A stretch of 64,000 bases of DNA, from NCBI RefSeq assembly GCF_014287875.1, contig NZ_JACOPN010000007.1, positions 62,001 to 126,000 of the forward strand. Direction: 5' to 3'. The translations under genes were made by a program, and so were the position numbers. Source of the stretch: Flintibacter faecis (lineage in GTDB: Bacteria; Bacillota; Clostridia; Oscillospirales; Oscillospiraceae). The notes below the pieces were generated by a model. It saw only the letters and a program-made list of their open reading frames with translations, ran no database searches and was not told the DNA's origin. Positions 16,012 to 24,892 of the stretch are shown piece after piece. Every line of letters starts with the position of its first letter. Position 1 is the stretch's first letter.

Positions 16012-16761
16012 ATGGGCGGACAGAGATGGTGGGTCCCGGCCCTGCTGGCGGCGGCACTGGCGCTCATGCTCCCCGGCGGCGGAGAGGCACTGCCCGCCGG
16101 GGGCGCGGCTTCGGTGGAGCTGCCGGAAGAGGGCGGACTGGTGGCCCTCACCTTTGACGACGGGCCCCGGCCCGCCACCACCGGGCGGCTGCTGGACGGT
16201 CTGGCCCTGCGGGAACTCCCCGCCACCTTTTTTCTGGTGGGCTCCCGCCTGGCGGGCGACCCGGAAGGGCAGGCTCTGGTCCGGCGCATGGCGGCGGAGG
16301 GCCACCAGATCGGGGTACACACCTTTGACCACGTGATGCTCACCGACCTGTCCCGCCGGGATTACGACGCCCAGGTGGGCCGCACCCGGGCTCTGCTGGG
16401 CCGGATCGCCGGGCCGGGAGATTATTGGCTCCGGCCCCCCTATGGCATCACCGACCGGGCGGCGGAGCAGTGGGCGGGCAGTCCCCTGGTCCTGTGGTCG
16501 GTGGACCCAGAGGACTGGAGGGACCGGGATATCCACCGCATCGTCTCCGCCGTCACCGAGCATGTGAAGGACGGGGACATCATCCTCCTCCACGACATCT
16601 ACGACAGCTCGGTGGATGCCGCATTGGCCATTGCCGATGATCTGACCGCCCGAGGGTTCACTTTCGTCACCGTGGAACAGCTGGCCGCCCTGCGGGGCGT
16701 GTCTCCACAGGCGGGGGTGAAGTATCACAAATTCCCGGTGAATCATGGAAACCGAATGTAA
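16012..16761 (+). CDS. Secreted polysaccharide deacetylase (NodB fold)
   Basis: 249 residues. A signal-peptide-like N-terminus (WWVPALLAAALALMLPGGG) is followed by the NodB homology domain: TFDDGP (motif 1, catalytic base and metal Asp), HTFDH (motif 2, metal His), LRPPYG (motif 3), WSVDPEDW (motif 4) and ILLHD (motif 5). All five catalytic motifs are intact. It probably removes N-acetyl groups from peptidoglycan or another GlcNAc polymer outside the cell. Position after spoIIE suggests, without proving, a role in the spore cortex. The ATG at 16012 follows GGGAGGTGCGTC; an upstream GTG would swallow the ribosome binding site. Confidence 0.88.
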   Translation: MGGQRWWVPALLAAALALMLPGGGEALPAGGAASVELPEEGGLVALTFDDGPRPATTGRLLDGLALRELPATFFLVGSRLAGDPEGQALVRRMAAEGHQIGVHTFDHVMLTDLSRRDYDAQVGRTRALLGRIAGPGDYWLRPPYGITDRAAEQWAGSPLVLWSVDPEDWRDRDIHRIVSAVTEHVKDGDIILLHDIYDSSVDAALAIADDLTARGFTFVTVEQLAALRGVSPQAGVKYHKFPVNHGNRM

Positions 16762-16764
16762 AAA

Positions 16765-16790
16765 CGGCCGTCCTACAGGGCGGCCGCTTT
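16765..16790 (+). terminator. Probable terminator after the deacetylase gene
   Basis: CGGCCGTCCT / AGGGCGGCCG hairpin followed by CTTTCT. It also closes the convergent large regulator gene region. Confidence 0.5.
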
Positions 16791-16825
16791 CTGTCCTCCG
16801 GGGAAATTTCCCCATTGTCCTATTC

Positions 16826-19800
16826 TTATGTGGAAAGCTGCGCCAGGGCCTGCTCCATCTCCGTGCGTTCTACTGTGGGCTGCAGACGATTCAGCTGCGC
16901 CAGACATTGAACGCAGTGTTCCCGTTTCGACTCCGGCCACAGGGCCCGCAGGCGGGGCTGGTCCTCTCCCCGCCCGTCCAACAGGACCCGGATGCGCCAG
17001 CACTGATACAGGGCCACGCCCAGCCACCAGGGGGAGCCGATGCGTCCGCACACCTGAAAGGCATCCTTCAGGGCCAGGGCCGCCCCGTCATAGTCCCCGT
17101 CCTCGGCCTGGTAATAGGCCAGCCAGCTCATGGCGATTGGACGGCAGCTGAACTCCCGGGAGGAGCGGTACAGCTCGGCGGCATAGGTAAACAGACTGCG
17201 TGCAATGCGGTCCTCCCCCTTTTGGGCGGCAGCCACACCATAGTAAGTGTAGAACACTGCCGATCCGGGATAGAGTCCCAAGCTGCGGTTATGGCGGATG
17301 GCCTGGTCATAGTTTAAAAATGCCTGGTCATAGTTTCCCTCCATCCGGTCATCCTCGGCCATGTAGTTATAGGCTCCGGCCACATGGATGTCATAGCAGT
17401 TCTCTCCCCGGCGGGGCAGACGCTGAAATACCTGGATGGACCGGCGCAGAACTTGCCGAGAGGACTCATATGCCCCCTCCATCATGTGCAGCACCCCCTC
17501 CATGCGCAGATAGATGCCAAATTCCTCCGTATTTTCCCGGTCCGTCAGCAGAGTCATACCTGCCCGGAGGTGTTCCCGGATCACCGACAGGTTCCACGTC
17601 TGGATGCCGTAATAGATGTATTGCAGGTGGGCCCGGGCCAGCAGTCCGATGTCCCGTTCCCGCTGTCCCTGCCTCAACAGTCGGTCCAGGGCAGCCAGTC
17701 CCTGGTCATACTGTCCCTCGTAGATGCAGCAGCAGGCCTGGTCCAGCAGCAGGGTGTCCTCCAGGGGGTCCAGCTGGTCCTGGGGCGTGTCACAGACCCG
17801 CAGCACGGCCAGTTCCTCCTCCAGATGGCGGAAATAGCCCGGAACATCCCGCTCCTCCGCCGCCGCTGCGTCTCCCGTCAGGGTTGGCAATACGGCATAA
17901 TACATTCCGGTGTATTGGTCCAGGGACAGCACACGGTATTGGAACTCTTTAAATCTGTCCCCCGCAGCGGCATAGCAGCGGATCAGTCGTTCATACAGGG
18001 CGAAGGAGCCCGTCTGGGCCTGGTCCTCCAGATATTGGGCCACCCGAAGATAGACGATGCGCCCGGCCCGCCCCTCCAGCTGGGCGGTCACAGCGGCGCG
18101 GATACGCTCGTGGGCCGTGGCATAGCACAGCGTGCCCTCCCGCTCCCCCTGAACGATGAGCATCCGCTGCTTCAGCTCGCCGCACTGATAGATCAGTTCC
18201 AAAGCATCCCGCTTTAAGATGGCGGCCAGGGCCTGGAAAGGGGCCCAGTCCGGGAAGGCGGCGATCAGGTCCAGCAGCCGCCGCTGCTCTGTGTCCAGGT
18301 CCTCCAGACGATAGCGGATGGCCCCGTCCAGGTCCTCAGGTAGACTGCGCAGACCGGGGCGCTCCTGAATGGTATTCAGCAGCTGCACCAGCAGCAGGGC
18401 GTTTCCTCCTGTATTTTCATACAGCTGATCGATAAAACTCGCCCCGGGCTCCTGCTGCAGATGGTGGCGGATGAACTGCTCCGTCTCCTCCCGGGTAAAG
18501 CCCCGAATGGGATAGCGTTCCATCACCCCGTCCCGCAGGGCGGCAGAGACAAAATTCTGTATCTCATCCGGGGCGTTCACCCGCTTGGTACACAGCACCA
18601 TCAGGTTCATCCCCCGCAGCCGGCGCAGCAGGGCAGAGAGCAGCTCCATGCTGTTCTTGTCCATCCAATGCAGGTCCTCAAATACCAGCAGCAGAGGGGC
18701 CCGCTTGGCCGCCGCAGACAGGATCATCAGGGCGCTCTCCTGGGCCGCATGATAGTCCCGCTGCACCCGATAGTCCCACTCCGCCCCGCTGCCTCGGTCC
18801 GCCCCCACAGACAAGCAGGGGAAAATGCTGGCGGCAGCCGTTAGATAGATGCCGGGGACGCTGATCTGCCGGGTCTGCAGCTCTCCGGCCAGATCCATCA
18901 TCACCGAGTTCCAGGCAGCAAAGGGCATATGGCTCTCCGAGGGGTAGCACGCCCCCCGGCACACCGCCCAATCGGAGAAGTCATAGGAGGAGAGGATGTG
19001 GTCCAGCAGATAGGTCTTGCCCACCCCGGCCTCCCCCTCAACCAGGGCACAGGGGGTCCGGCGCATGGCGGGAGAACCGTTGCACAGGGCCAGCAGCCGG
19101 CGCAGAGCGGTATCTTTGCCCAGCAAAAGGCGATAGGACTGCTCCTCCATCCGATAGGTGGAGGAGTTCCACTCGTTGACAATGCGGTAATACAGGGCGG
19201 TGGTCTCCTTCAGGGGGGCGATACTCAGCTCCTCTGACAGGCTTTTGCACAGGTCGTGGTATACCCCGATGGCCTTGCGGTATTTTTTCTGTGCACTATA
19301 TACCTCCATCAGGGCGGCGGCGGCGCTCTCCTCCAGGGGATCCAGATGGACATACTTCGTCCCCAGACTCTCCGCCCGGGTCAGGTCCCCCTGGGCCAGG
19401 GCCTCTCTTTCCTGGGCAAGCAGATTTTTCAGATACTGGGTCTGGAGCAAGCCGCGCTGCTCCTGCAGCCAATCGTCAAACATCCCGGCATGTGGGATGG
19501 AGAAGCCCTCTAAAAACTCCCCGGCGTAGGCCGACAGATCCCCCTGCTCCAGCAGATCCCACACGTCGCATCGGATGTCCACGGCCGGGTCCAGCTCCAA
19601 GGCGGCGTTCTGTCCCGGGGTGAATATGTCAAAGCCCAGGCCCTTTCGGATGGTATACACCGCATGGCGCAGATTCTTCAGGGCGGCGGCGGTATCCACC
19701 TCCTCCCACAGCAGACCGGCGGCCTCCCCCCGGGCGGCCCGGCGGCGGATCAGCACATAATAGAGCAGCGCATCCGCTTTTCGATAGGAGAACGCAACCT

Positions 19801-19858
19801 TTTTCCCATCTAAAAAGACTGCCGGACTACCCAGCAGCTTTGCTGTCAGCTTCGCCAT
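16826..19858 (-). CDS. BTAD / AAA-ATPase / TPR transcriptional regulator (SARP-LAL type)
   Basis: 1010 residues. N-terminus: an OmpR-like winged helix (LLGSPAVFLDGKKVAFSYRK, KNLRHAVYTIRKGLG) and a BTAD helical domain (FLEGFSIPHAGMFDDWLQEQ). Middle: a STAND/AAA-type ATPase with Walker A EGEAGVGKT near residue 275 and Walker B LLLVFEDLHWMD near 390. C-terminus: helical TPR-like repeats. Such proteins integrate ATP and ligand binding and activate nearby operons. The adjacent gene upstream is a YfcC carrier and the molybdenum cluster follows, making them plausible targets. ATG at 19858 follows GAGGAGGAGCGA. The ligand is unknown. Confidence 0.85.
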   Translation of the reverse strand: MAKLTAKLLGSPAVFLDGKKVAFSYRKADALLYYVLIRRRAARGEAAGLLWEEVDTAAALKNLRHAVYTIRKGLGFDIFTPGQNAALELDPAVDIRCDVWDLLEQGDLSAYAGEFLEGFSIPHAGMFDDWLQEQRGLLQTQYLKNLLAQEREALAQGDLTRAESLGTKYVHLDPLEESAAAALMEVYSAQKKYRKAIGVYHDLCKSLSEELSIAPLKETTALYYRIVNEWNSSTYRMEEQSYRLLLGKDTALRRLLALCNGSPAMRRTPCALVEGEAGVGKTYLLDHILSSYDFSDWAVCRGACYPSESHMPFAAWNSVMMDLAGELQTRQISVPGIYLTAAASIFPCLSVGADRGSGAEWDYRVQRDYHAAQESALMILSAAAKRAPLLLVFEDLHWMDKNSMELLSALLRRLRGMNLMVLCTKRVNAPDEIQNFVSAALRDGVMERYPIRGFTREETEQFIRHHLQQEPGASFIDQLYENTGGNALLLVQLLNTIQERPGLRSLPEDLDGAIRYRLEDLDTEQRRLLDLIAAFPDWAPFQALAAILKRDALELIYQCGELKQRMLIVQGEREGTLCYATAHERIRAAVTAQLEGRAGRIVYLRVAQYLEDQAQTGSFALYERLIRCYAAAGDRFKEFQYRVLSLDQYTGMYYAVLPTLTGDAAAAEERDVPGYFRHLEEELAVLRVCDTPQDQLDPLEDTLLLDQACCCIYEGQYDQGLAALDRLLRQGQRERDIGLLARAHLQYIYYGIQTWNLSVIREHLRAGMTLLTDRENTEEFGIYLRMEGVLHMMEGAYESSRQVLRRSIQVFQRLPRRGENCYDIHVAGAYNYMAEDDRMEGNYDQAFLNYDQAIRHNRSLGLYPGSAVFYTYYGVAAAQKGEDRIARSLFTYAAELYRSSREFSCRPIAMSWLAYYQAEDGDYDGAALALKDAFQVCGRIGSPWWLGVALYQCWRIRVLLDGRGEDQPRLRALWPESKREHCVQCLAQLNRLQPTVERTEMEQALAQLST

Positions 19859-19944
19859 TCGCTCCTCCTCCTCTTGGTCACTTCTCTGCCGATAGGACAT
19901 TTTCCTTCATTTTACCGTATCCTTTCCTGTCAGACAAGGGGCAC

Positions 19945-19988
19945 GAAAAAAACAGGGTCCGGACCGTATCAACGGCCCAGACCCTGTT
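19945..19988 (-). terminator. Rho-independent terminator after the YfcC-type gene
   Basis: On the minus strand AACAGGGTC...GACCCTGTT with a longer internal stem, followed by TTTTT. It separates the carrier from the downstream regulator, which therefore needs its own promoter. Confidence 0.85.
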
Positions 19989-20019
19989 CCGGGAACTTTG
20001 GATATGTGTCCGAAGCCGC

Positions 20020-21411
20020 TTAATAGCCCATGGCGCTGGCGATGACCAGCAGCACCACGCACACAGCATAGACAATGCCCTCAAAGGGGAGGATGAATTT
20101 AAACCACTTATCAAAGGAGACCCGGGTGTAGGACAGGCAGGCCACCAGCAAGGCCACTGTGGGGAAGGCCAGATTGCTGATGCCGTCGCCGAACTGATAG
20201 GCCAGGATGGTGATCTGCTTGCTCAAGCCGATGATCTCGGCCATAGGCATCAAAATGGGCATCAGGATCAGGGCCTTGCTGCTGCCGGAGGGCATGAAGA
20301 AGTTCAGCACCACGACGACTGCCATCATGCCGACAGCCGTGACCGCCGGGGGCATGCCGGAGAGCATAGAGGCCAGAGCGTGGACGATGGTATATGTGAT
20401 CTGACCGGCATCCATGATGACGGACAGGCCCCGGGCGATGCCGATGACCATGGCGGCCACGAACATGGAGGACGCACCGTCCAGCATGACATCAGCGGCC
20501 TTATCCGGGGTATACCGGGCAATGATGGCGCAGATCATGGCGCAGATGAGATAGGTCGCAGCCATATCCAGGGTGCCCCAGCCCCAGTTCAGGCTGCCGT
20601 ACACCACCAGGATGACGGTGGCGATGAACACGCCCAGGATCAGCTTGCGGGTGGCGGTGAACTCCATATCCTCTACATTGCCCCGCAGATCAGAGTAGTC
20701 CTGCCCGGCTACCAGGCTCTTGCTGGGGTCCTTCTTCACCCGCTCGGCATAACGAATGACATACCACAGGGCCACTGCGCCCAGCACCACCAACACGATG
20801 AGACGATAGCCGATTCCGGAGAACATGGGCAGGCCGCCGATATTCTGGGAATTGCCCACGGTGTACAGGTTGGTGGGTCCGGCAGTCCAGCCGATAATAT
20901 CGCCGATGACCACGATACACACGGCCGTCACCACGTCATAGCCCAACAGCAGACACACCGGGACTACAATGGGCATAAAGGGAATACATGCCTCAAACAT
21001 AGAGGGGAAGGCACCAATGAACATAAAGAAGATCATGGCACCGGCCAGGACGAACTTGGTATTCTTCTCGCCGGTCTTGTGGGTCAGGGCCATCAGAGCA
21101 GAACGGATAGCACCCGTCTCGTCCACCATATGGACGGCAGCGCCGATGGTCAGCATCATGCAGATAAGCGAGATGGTGGTCTGCACGCCCTGGGGAATGG
21201 CCTTAAACATGGAGAAAATGCTTACGGGCGTATTGTCAACATAGTGATAGCTGGCCGGGTCGATGGTGTTCACACCGTTGACGGTAACGGCATCATACTG
21301 GCTGGCGGGCAAGACCCAGGTCATCGCCGTCATAATGATAAGTAGCAGGAAGAGGATAACAAATGGGTGCAGCAGGATCCGTTTCAGTTTGGTGCCGGTA
21401 CTCTCTTTCAT
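20020..21411 (-). CDS. YfcC/DcuC-type membrane carrier
   Basis: 463 residues with about 12 hydrophobic segments. Family features: N-terminal HPFVILFLLLIIMTAMTWVLP, FIGAFPSMFEACIPFMPI, GWTAGPTNLYTVGNSQ and FFMPSGSSKALILMPI, typical of the YfcC branch of the C4-dicarboxylate anaerobic carrier family. Characterised relatives move dicarboxylates or other organic anions; the substrate here is unproven. Because the gene shares an upstream motif with the xanthine-dehydrogenase-type operon, a purine or related anion is a fair guess. ATG at 21411 follows AGGGGGTATCCAT. It ends at a strong terminator. Confidence 0.82.
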   Translation of the reverse strand: MKESTGTKLKRILLHPFVILFLLLIIMTAMTWVLPASQYDAVTVNGVNTIDPASYHYVDNTPVSIFSMFKAIPQGVQTTISLICMMLTIGAAVHMVDETGAIRSALMALTHKTGEKNTKFVLAGAMIFFMFIGAFPSMFEACIPFMPIVVPVCLLLGYDVVTAVCIVVIGDIIGWTAGPTNLYTVGNSQNIGGLPMFSGIGYRLIVLVVLGAVALWYVIRYAERVKKDPSKSLVAGQDYSDLRGNVEDMEFTATRKLILGVFIATVILVVYGSLNWGWGTLDMAATYLICAMICAIIARYTPDKAADVMLDGASSMFVAAMVIGIARGLSVIMDAGQITYTIVHALASMLSGMPPAVTAVGMMAVVVVLNFFMPSGSSKALILMPILMPMAEIIGLSKQITILAYQFGDGISNLAFPTVALLVACLSYTRVSFDKWFKFILPFEGIVYAVCVVLLVIASAMGY

Positions 21412-21531
21412 ATGGATACCCCCTAAAATGAAATGATCTGCGTTCCGGCGGCTTTGCCTTATGCCGTGACGCACTCCGTGAGGCTTTTCCGGTTTTCTCC
21501 CTCAGCTTGATATCATATTAGCAAAACGAAG

Positions 21532-21547
21532 TTGAAAAAGCGTTGAA
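21532..21547 (-). promoter_or_regulatory. Island motif, copy A, upstream of the YfcC-type gene
   Basis: Minus strand TTCAACGCTTTTTCAA, 121 bases upstream of the ATG. Near-identical to copy B (29935-29950) and related to copy C (29903-29918). A TTTTCA inside it is 17 bases from TGATAT, so it may overlap the -35 of a weak, activator-dependent promoter. Confidence 0.55.
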
Positions 21548-21652
21548 GGATTTCGACGTTATGTTTTAAAAAAGACAACGAACGACAAACATCGGGCAAG
21601 GGAGCCATTCCCCTGCATTTGTCCGGAAATTTCCGCTTTTTTCGGCGACTCT

Positions 21653-22705
21653 TTATTCGTCCCGCAAAAACAGTCGGCTCTCCTCGGGCAGCCGGACCCA
21701 AAGCGCCGCACCCAATTCTGCGTCTTTCTCCGTCCCTATGGACATCTCCATCCGCAGCGAAACGGCATCTGCCGCCGCACCTGTCGGCCGCAGCAGCAGG
21801 GTGTCCGCCCCCTGCCCCGCTACCCGGCGAAGCACCCGACACAAAAAGCAATCTTCCCCCGGACCGTCGGCCAGACGCAGCTGCCCGGCCCGCACCCCCA
21901 GATAGGCCGTCTTCTCAGGCAGGGGGGCGGTCTGACGCAGAGCCAGGCCCCAATCCGGGACCAGCAGGCTGCCGTCCTCCCCCAGACGGACGGGAGTCAG
22001 GTTCTCGCAGCCGGACAGTCGGGCAGCAGACAGGGTCTGCGGGGCCCGGAGCAGCTGCTCTGCCGACTGCATGGGCTGGGAGCGCCCCCGGTCCATCACA
22101 CACACCCGGCAGCACTGGCGGCACACCTCGTCCCGGCTGTGGGTCACCAGCAGCACCGGGCCGCCGAACCGGTCCAGACGACTCATCAGGTCCATCTCGA
22201 TCTGCCATTTCAAATAGCTGTCCAAGGCGGAGAAGGGCTCGTCCAGCAGCAGAGCTCTGGGGCGGCTGGCCAAAATACGGGCCAGGGCAGTCCGCTGCTG
22301 CTGGCCGCCGGAAATCTGTCTGGGATAGCGTTCCAAACACGGGGTCAGTCCAAAGGTCTCTGCCAGGTGGCGGGCCTCCTCCCGGCGGTTTTTCCGGTCC
22401 GCCGCCCCAGCGGCGATGTTCTGCTCCACCGTCATGTTGGGGAACAGAGCATAGCTTTGAAACAGATAGCCCACCTGCCGCTTCTGGGGGAGCAGGTCCA
22501 CCCCCTTGGCTGAGTCAAACAGCACCCGGCCGTCCAGTTCGATGTACCCCTCATCTGGGCGCTCCACCCCCGCAATACACTTGAGGGTCAGGCTCTTGCC
22601 GCAGCCGGAGGCTCCCAACAGACCTGTGACCCCCTCCCCGGCAGAAAACCGGCTCTCCAGGGTGAAGTCCCTCAGGTACTTCTTGATGTCCACGATCAAT
22701 TCCAA
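21653..22705 (-). CDS. modC: Molybdate ABC transporter ATP-binding protein
   Basis: About 350 residues. Walker A GASGCGKS, Q-loop LFQSYALFPNMTV, signature SGGQQQRTALARIL, Walker B ALLLDEPFSALD and H-loop LVTHSRDEV are all present; a C-terminal TOBE-like region follows. Energises molybdate import with the adjacent ModB and ModA. The likely start is TTG at 22705, right after the modB stop and 9 bases from AAAGGAGG; an in-frame ATG at 22738 would overlap modB and include that ribosome binding site. The GTG/TTG starts in this operon suggest tight translational coupling. Confidence 0.92.
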   Translation of the reverse strand: MELIVDIKKYLRDFTLESRFSAGEGVTGLLGASGCGKSLTLKCIAGVERPDEGYIELDGRVLFDSAKGVDLLPQKRQVGYLFQSYALFPNMTVEQNIAAGAADRKNRREEARHLAETFGLTPCLERYPRQISGGQQQRTALARILASRPRALLLDEPFSALDSYLKWQIEMDLMSRLDRFGGPVLLVTHSRDEVCRQCCRVCVMDRGRSQPMQSAEQLLRAPQTLSAARLSGCENLTPVRLGEDGSLLVPDWGLALRQTAPLPEKTAYLGVRAGQLRLADGPGEDCFLCRVLRRVAGQGADTLLLRPTGAAADAVSLRMEMSIGTEKDAELGAALWVRLPEESRLFLRDE

Positions 22706-22706
22706 T

Positions 22707-23393
22707 TCAGCTTCCCTCCTTTCCTGCCCGGCGGGCATGGCGGTCTTTTTTCTCCAGCATGTTCACCGCCAACAGCACCACGGCGGAGATGACCACGTTC
22801 ACCATCACCCACCGAAAGGCCATGGCATCGTCGTTGGTGCGCCACAGCTGATAGACGGTGGTGGAGATGGTGGCCGTCCGGCCCGGGGTGTATCCGGCGA
22901 TCATGGACGTGGCTCCATACTCCCCCAGGGCACGGGCAAAGGCCAGCACCGTGCCCGCCAGGATGCCCTGGCGGCAGCAGGGCATCCGCACCCGCCAAAA
23001 TATCCAGGTGTTGGACCGGCCCAGGGTCTGCCCCGCCTGGGAGAGGGTCTCGTCAAAGCTCTCAAAGGCCCCCCGGGCGGTGCGGTACATCAGGGGGAAG
23101 ATGACCACTGCGGTGGCAAAGATGGCCGACCACCAGGTCATGGTCAGCCGCAGGCCGAACTGTTTCAGGACCCAGGCCCCCACAATGCGCTTGGGCCCCA
23201 GTAGGCGCAGCAGCAGATAACCCACCACCGTGGGGGGCAGCACCAGAGGCAGGGTGAACAGTACATCCAACAGTCCCTTGATCCACCGAGGCGTTCTGGC
23301 TACATAATAAGCTGCAGCGATGCCGAGGAAAAAGATGAGCACCGTAGAGACAGCCGCAATACGCAGCGAATTATAAAGTGGGAACCAATCCAC
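22707..23393 (-). CDS. modB: Molybdate ABC transporter permease
   Basis: 228 residues, five to six membrane spans, typical ModB length. The EAA-loop region reads ...QAGQTLGRSNTWIFWRVRMP, and LAFARALGEYGATSMIAGYTPG is the ModB/CysT signature. The GTG at 23393 is preceded by GATAGGAGGGG; the longer in-frame reading upstream lacks a ribosome binding site and would run into the modA 3' region. A hairpin at 23408-23445 lies between it and modA. Confidence 0.93.
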   Translation of the reverse strand: MDWFPLYNSLRIAAVSTVLIFFLGIAAAYYVARTPRWIKGLLDVLFTLPLVLPPTVVGYLLLRLLGPKRIVGAWVLKQFGLRLTMTWWSAIFATAVVIFPLMYRTARGAFESFDETLSQAGQTLGRSNTWIFWRVRMPCCRQGILAGTVLAFARALGEYGATSMIAGYTPGRTATISTTVYQLWRTNDDAMAFRWVMVNVVISAVVLLAVNMLEKKDRHARRAGKEGS

Positions 23394-23407
23394 AAGACCC
23401 CTCCTAT

Positions 23408-23445
23408 CAAAATAAGGCGGGCGGGAGTACGGCCCCCACCCGCCT
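23408..23445 (-). terminator. Intra-operon attenuator between modA and modB
   Basis: Minus strand AGGCGGGTGGGGG...CCCGCCCGCCT followed by TATTTT. The stem is GC-rich with a T-rich tail, so partial termination would give more ModA than ModBC, as expected for a binding protein. Confidence 0.6.
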
Positions 23446-23463
23446 AGCAGGTCTCTTGGTCCG

Positions 23464-24321
23464 TCAGGGCTTGGAGAAGCCAACGCTCTCGAAGATAGCG
23501 GTGGCCTCGTCGCCGTTCAGATAGTCCAGCAGAGCCTGGGCCTTCTCCTGGTTCTGGCTGTCCTTCAGCACGGCGGCGGGATAGATGACCTGACCACACA
23601 TGTCAGACGTAGCAGCATCCACGGCAGTCAGCCCGGCGGAATAGGCGTCGGTGGCATAGATAATGCCGCAGTCCACGGTGCCTTCGCTGACGGCGGTGGT
23701 GACTTCCTTCACATTGGAGCCATAGGTCAGTACCCCGGCAGCATCCATCTGGGCCTGATCCAGACCGTAATAGGCAAAAATTTTCTGGCTGTACTGGCCC
23801 ACGGGTACGTCGCTGTTGCCCACAGCCAGCAGCACGTCACCGGAGCGGAGCAAATCGGCAAGCTGGTCAAAGTTTTCCACCCCCTTGGGATTGCCCTCGG
23901 GCACGGCCAGGGTCACCTTGTTCTGCAGCAGGTCCATGCGGCTGCCCTCGGCCAGCATATCCAGGCCGTCAGGGTTCTTCTCGGCATCCTGGGCCAGGGT
24001 GCCGTCCAGGGCATTCATCTGCTTGGGGGCGGCGGAGATGAATAGGTCGCACACTGCGCCCTCCTTGATCTGAGTGAGCAGGTCGCCGGAGGAGGCAAAG
24101 TTGAACACCAGCTTTACACCGGGGTCCACAGTCTGATACTGCTCTGCGATCTGGGCCAGCGTCTCGGTCATGGAGGCGGCGGCAAAGACCACCAGCTCAG
24201 TCCGGCCGCCGGACTGGCTGCCGCTGCCAGAGGCAGAGCCGTTGGCGGGGGCCCCGTCGCCGCAGGCGGTCAGGGACAGGGCCATGGCGGCAGCCAGGGC
24301 CAGGGAAAGCAGTCTTTTCAT
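23464..24321 (-). CDS. modA: Molybdate-binding lipoprotein
   Basis: 285 residues. The N-terminus is a lipoprotein signal (MKRLLSLALAAAMALSLTAC, lipobox LTAC), then a Gly/Ser-rich tether. The mature part matches ModA: ELVVFAAASMTETLAQIA, NFASSGDLLTQI, ADLFISA-type CDLFISAAPKQM, VGQYSQKIF and VDCGIIYATDAY. It captures molybdate (or tungstate) at the cell surface. The ATG at 24321 has AAAGGAG 11 bases upstream. Confidence 0.95.
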   Translation of the reverse strand: MKRLLSLALAAAMALSLTACGDGAPANGSASGSGSQSGGRTELVVFAAASMTETLAQIAEQYQTVDPGVKLVFNFASSGDLLTQIKEGAVCDLFISAAPKQMNALDGTLAQDAEKNPDGLDMLAEGSRMDLLQNKVTLAVPEGNPKGVENFDQLADLLRSGDVLLAVGNSDVPVGQYSQKIFAYYGLDQAQMDAAGVLTYGSNVKEVTTAVSEGTVDCGIIYATDAYSAGLTAVDAATSDMCGQVIYPAAVLKDSQNQEKAQALLDYLNGDEATAIFESVGFSKP

Positions 24322-24370
24322 AGGAAGTTGCTCCTTTCCAACAAATTCTGCCAAAGCGGGCGGTTCATTC

Positions 24371-24393
24371 AAAAAACGGACGTCCGCTTTTTT
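24371..24393 (-). terminator. Possible terminator between mog and modA
   Basis: Minus strand AAAAAAGCGGACGTCCGTTTTTT: short palindromic stem flanked by A and T runs. It may end the Moco-gene transcript or act as an attenuator before modA. Confidence 0.5.
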
Positions 24394-24406
24394 GACGCAG
24401 TTTTAT

Positions 24407-24892
24407 TCACCGGGCGCAGTTTCCTCCGGTTCCCTTCAAAATCTCCAGTCCATGGTCCAGGGCGGGCAGGATGGCCTGCAGGCACTCCCGAACAGCCTTT
24501 GGACTGCCAGGCAGATTGACGATCAGGGTCCTGCCCCGGATGCCCGCCGCCGCCCGGGACAGCATGGCCCTGGGGGTGATCTGAAGGGAGTAATAGCGCA
24601 TGGCCTCCGGGATGCCGGGGGTGGGGCGCTCCACCACCGCCATGGTGGCCTCGGGGGTCACGTCGGTTGGGGAAAAGCCGGTGCCGCCGGTGGTGAGGAT
24701 CAGATCGGCCAGGCCGCCGTCACACAGGCGGCGCAGCTCTCTCTCCAGCATCTCACGCCCGTCGGGCAGCAAAGTTGTCTGGACCACCGTCCAGCCCCGC
24801 TCCTCCACCATCTCCTGAATGGCGGGGCCGCTCAAGTCGGCCCGCTTGCCCGCATAGCCGGAGTCGCTGAGGGTGATAACGGCCACTCTCAT
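24407..24892 (-). CDS. mog: Molybdopterin adenylyltransferase (MogA/MoaB family)
   Basis: 161 residues. Characteristic features are VITLSDSGYAGKRADLSGPAI, ILTTGGTGFSPTDVTPEATM and NLPGSPKAVRECL, the TGGTG(x)PRD-type nucleotide loop of the MoCF_biosynth fold. It activates molybdopterin by adenylylation before metal insertion by MoeA. Its ATG overlaps the stop of the MOSC gene by four bases (ATGA), so translation is coupled. Confidence 0.93.
   Translation of the reverse strand: MRVAVITLSDSGYAGKRADLSGPAIQEMVEERGWTVVQTTLLPDGREMLERELRRLCDGGLADLILTTGGTGFSPTDVTPEATMAVVERPTPGIPEAMRYYSLQITPRAMLSRAAAGIRGRTLIVNLPGSPKAVRECLQAILPALDHGLEILKGTGGNCAR

Noticed and set aside
19878..20114. Small minus-strand open frame in the regulator/carrier gap
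   Set aside because: Overlaps the terminator of the YfcC gene; no ribosome binding site.
22706..22738. modC start at the ATG at 22738
   Set aside because: It encodes the AAAGGAGG ribosome binding site and overlaps modB; TTG at 22705 is preferred, though the ATG cannot be excluded.
23394..23483. modB start at the upstream ATG (30 residues longer)
   Set aside because: Overlaps the modA 3' end and the attenuator hairpin and has no ribosome binding site.
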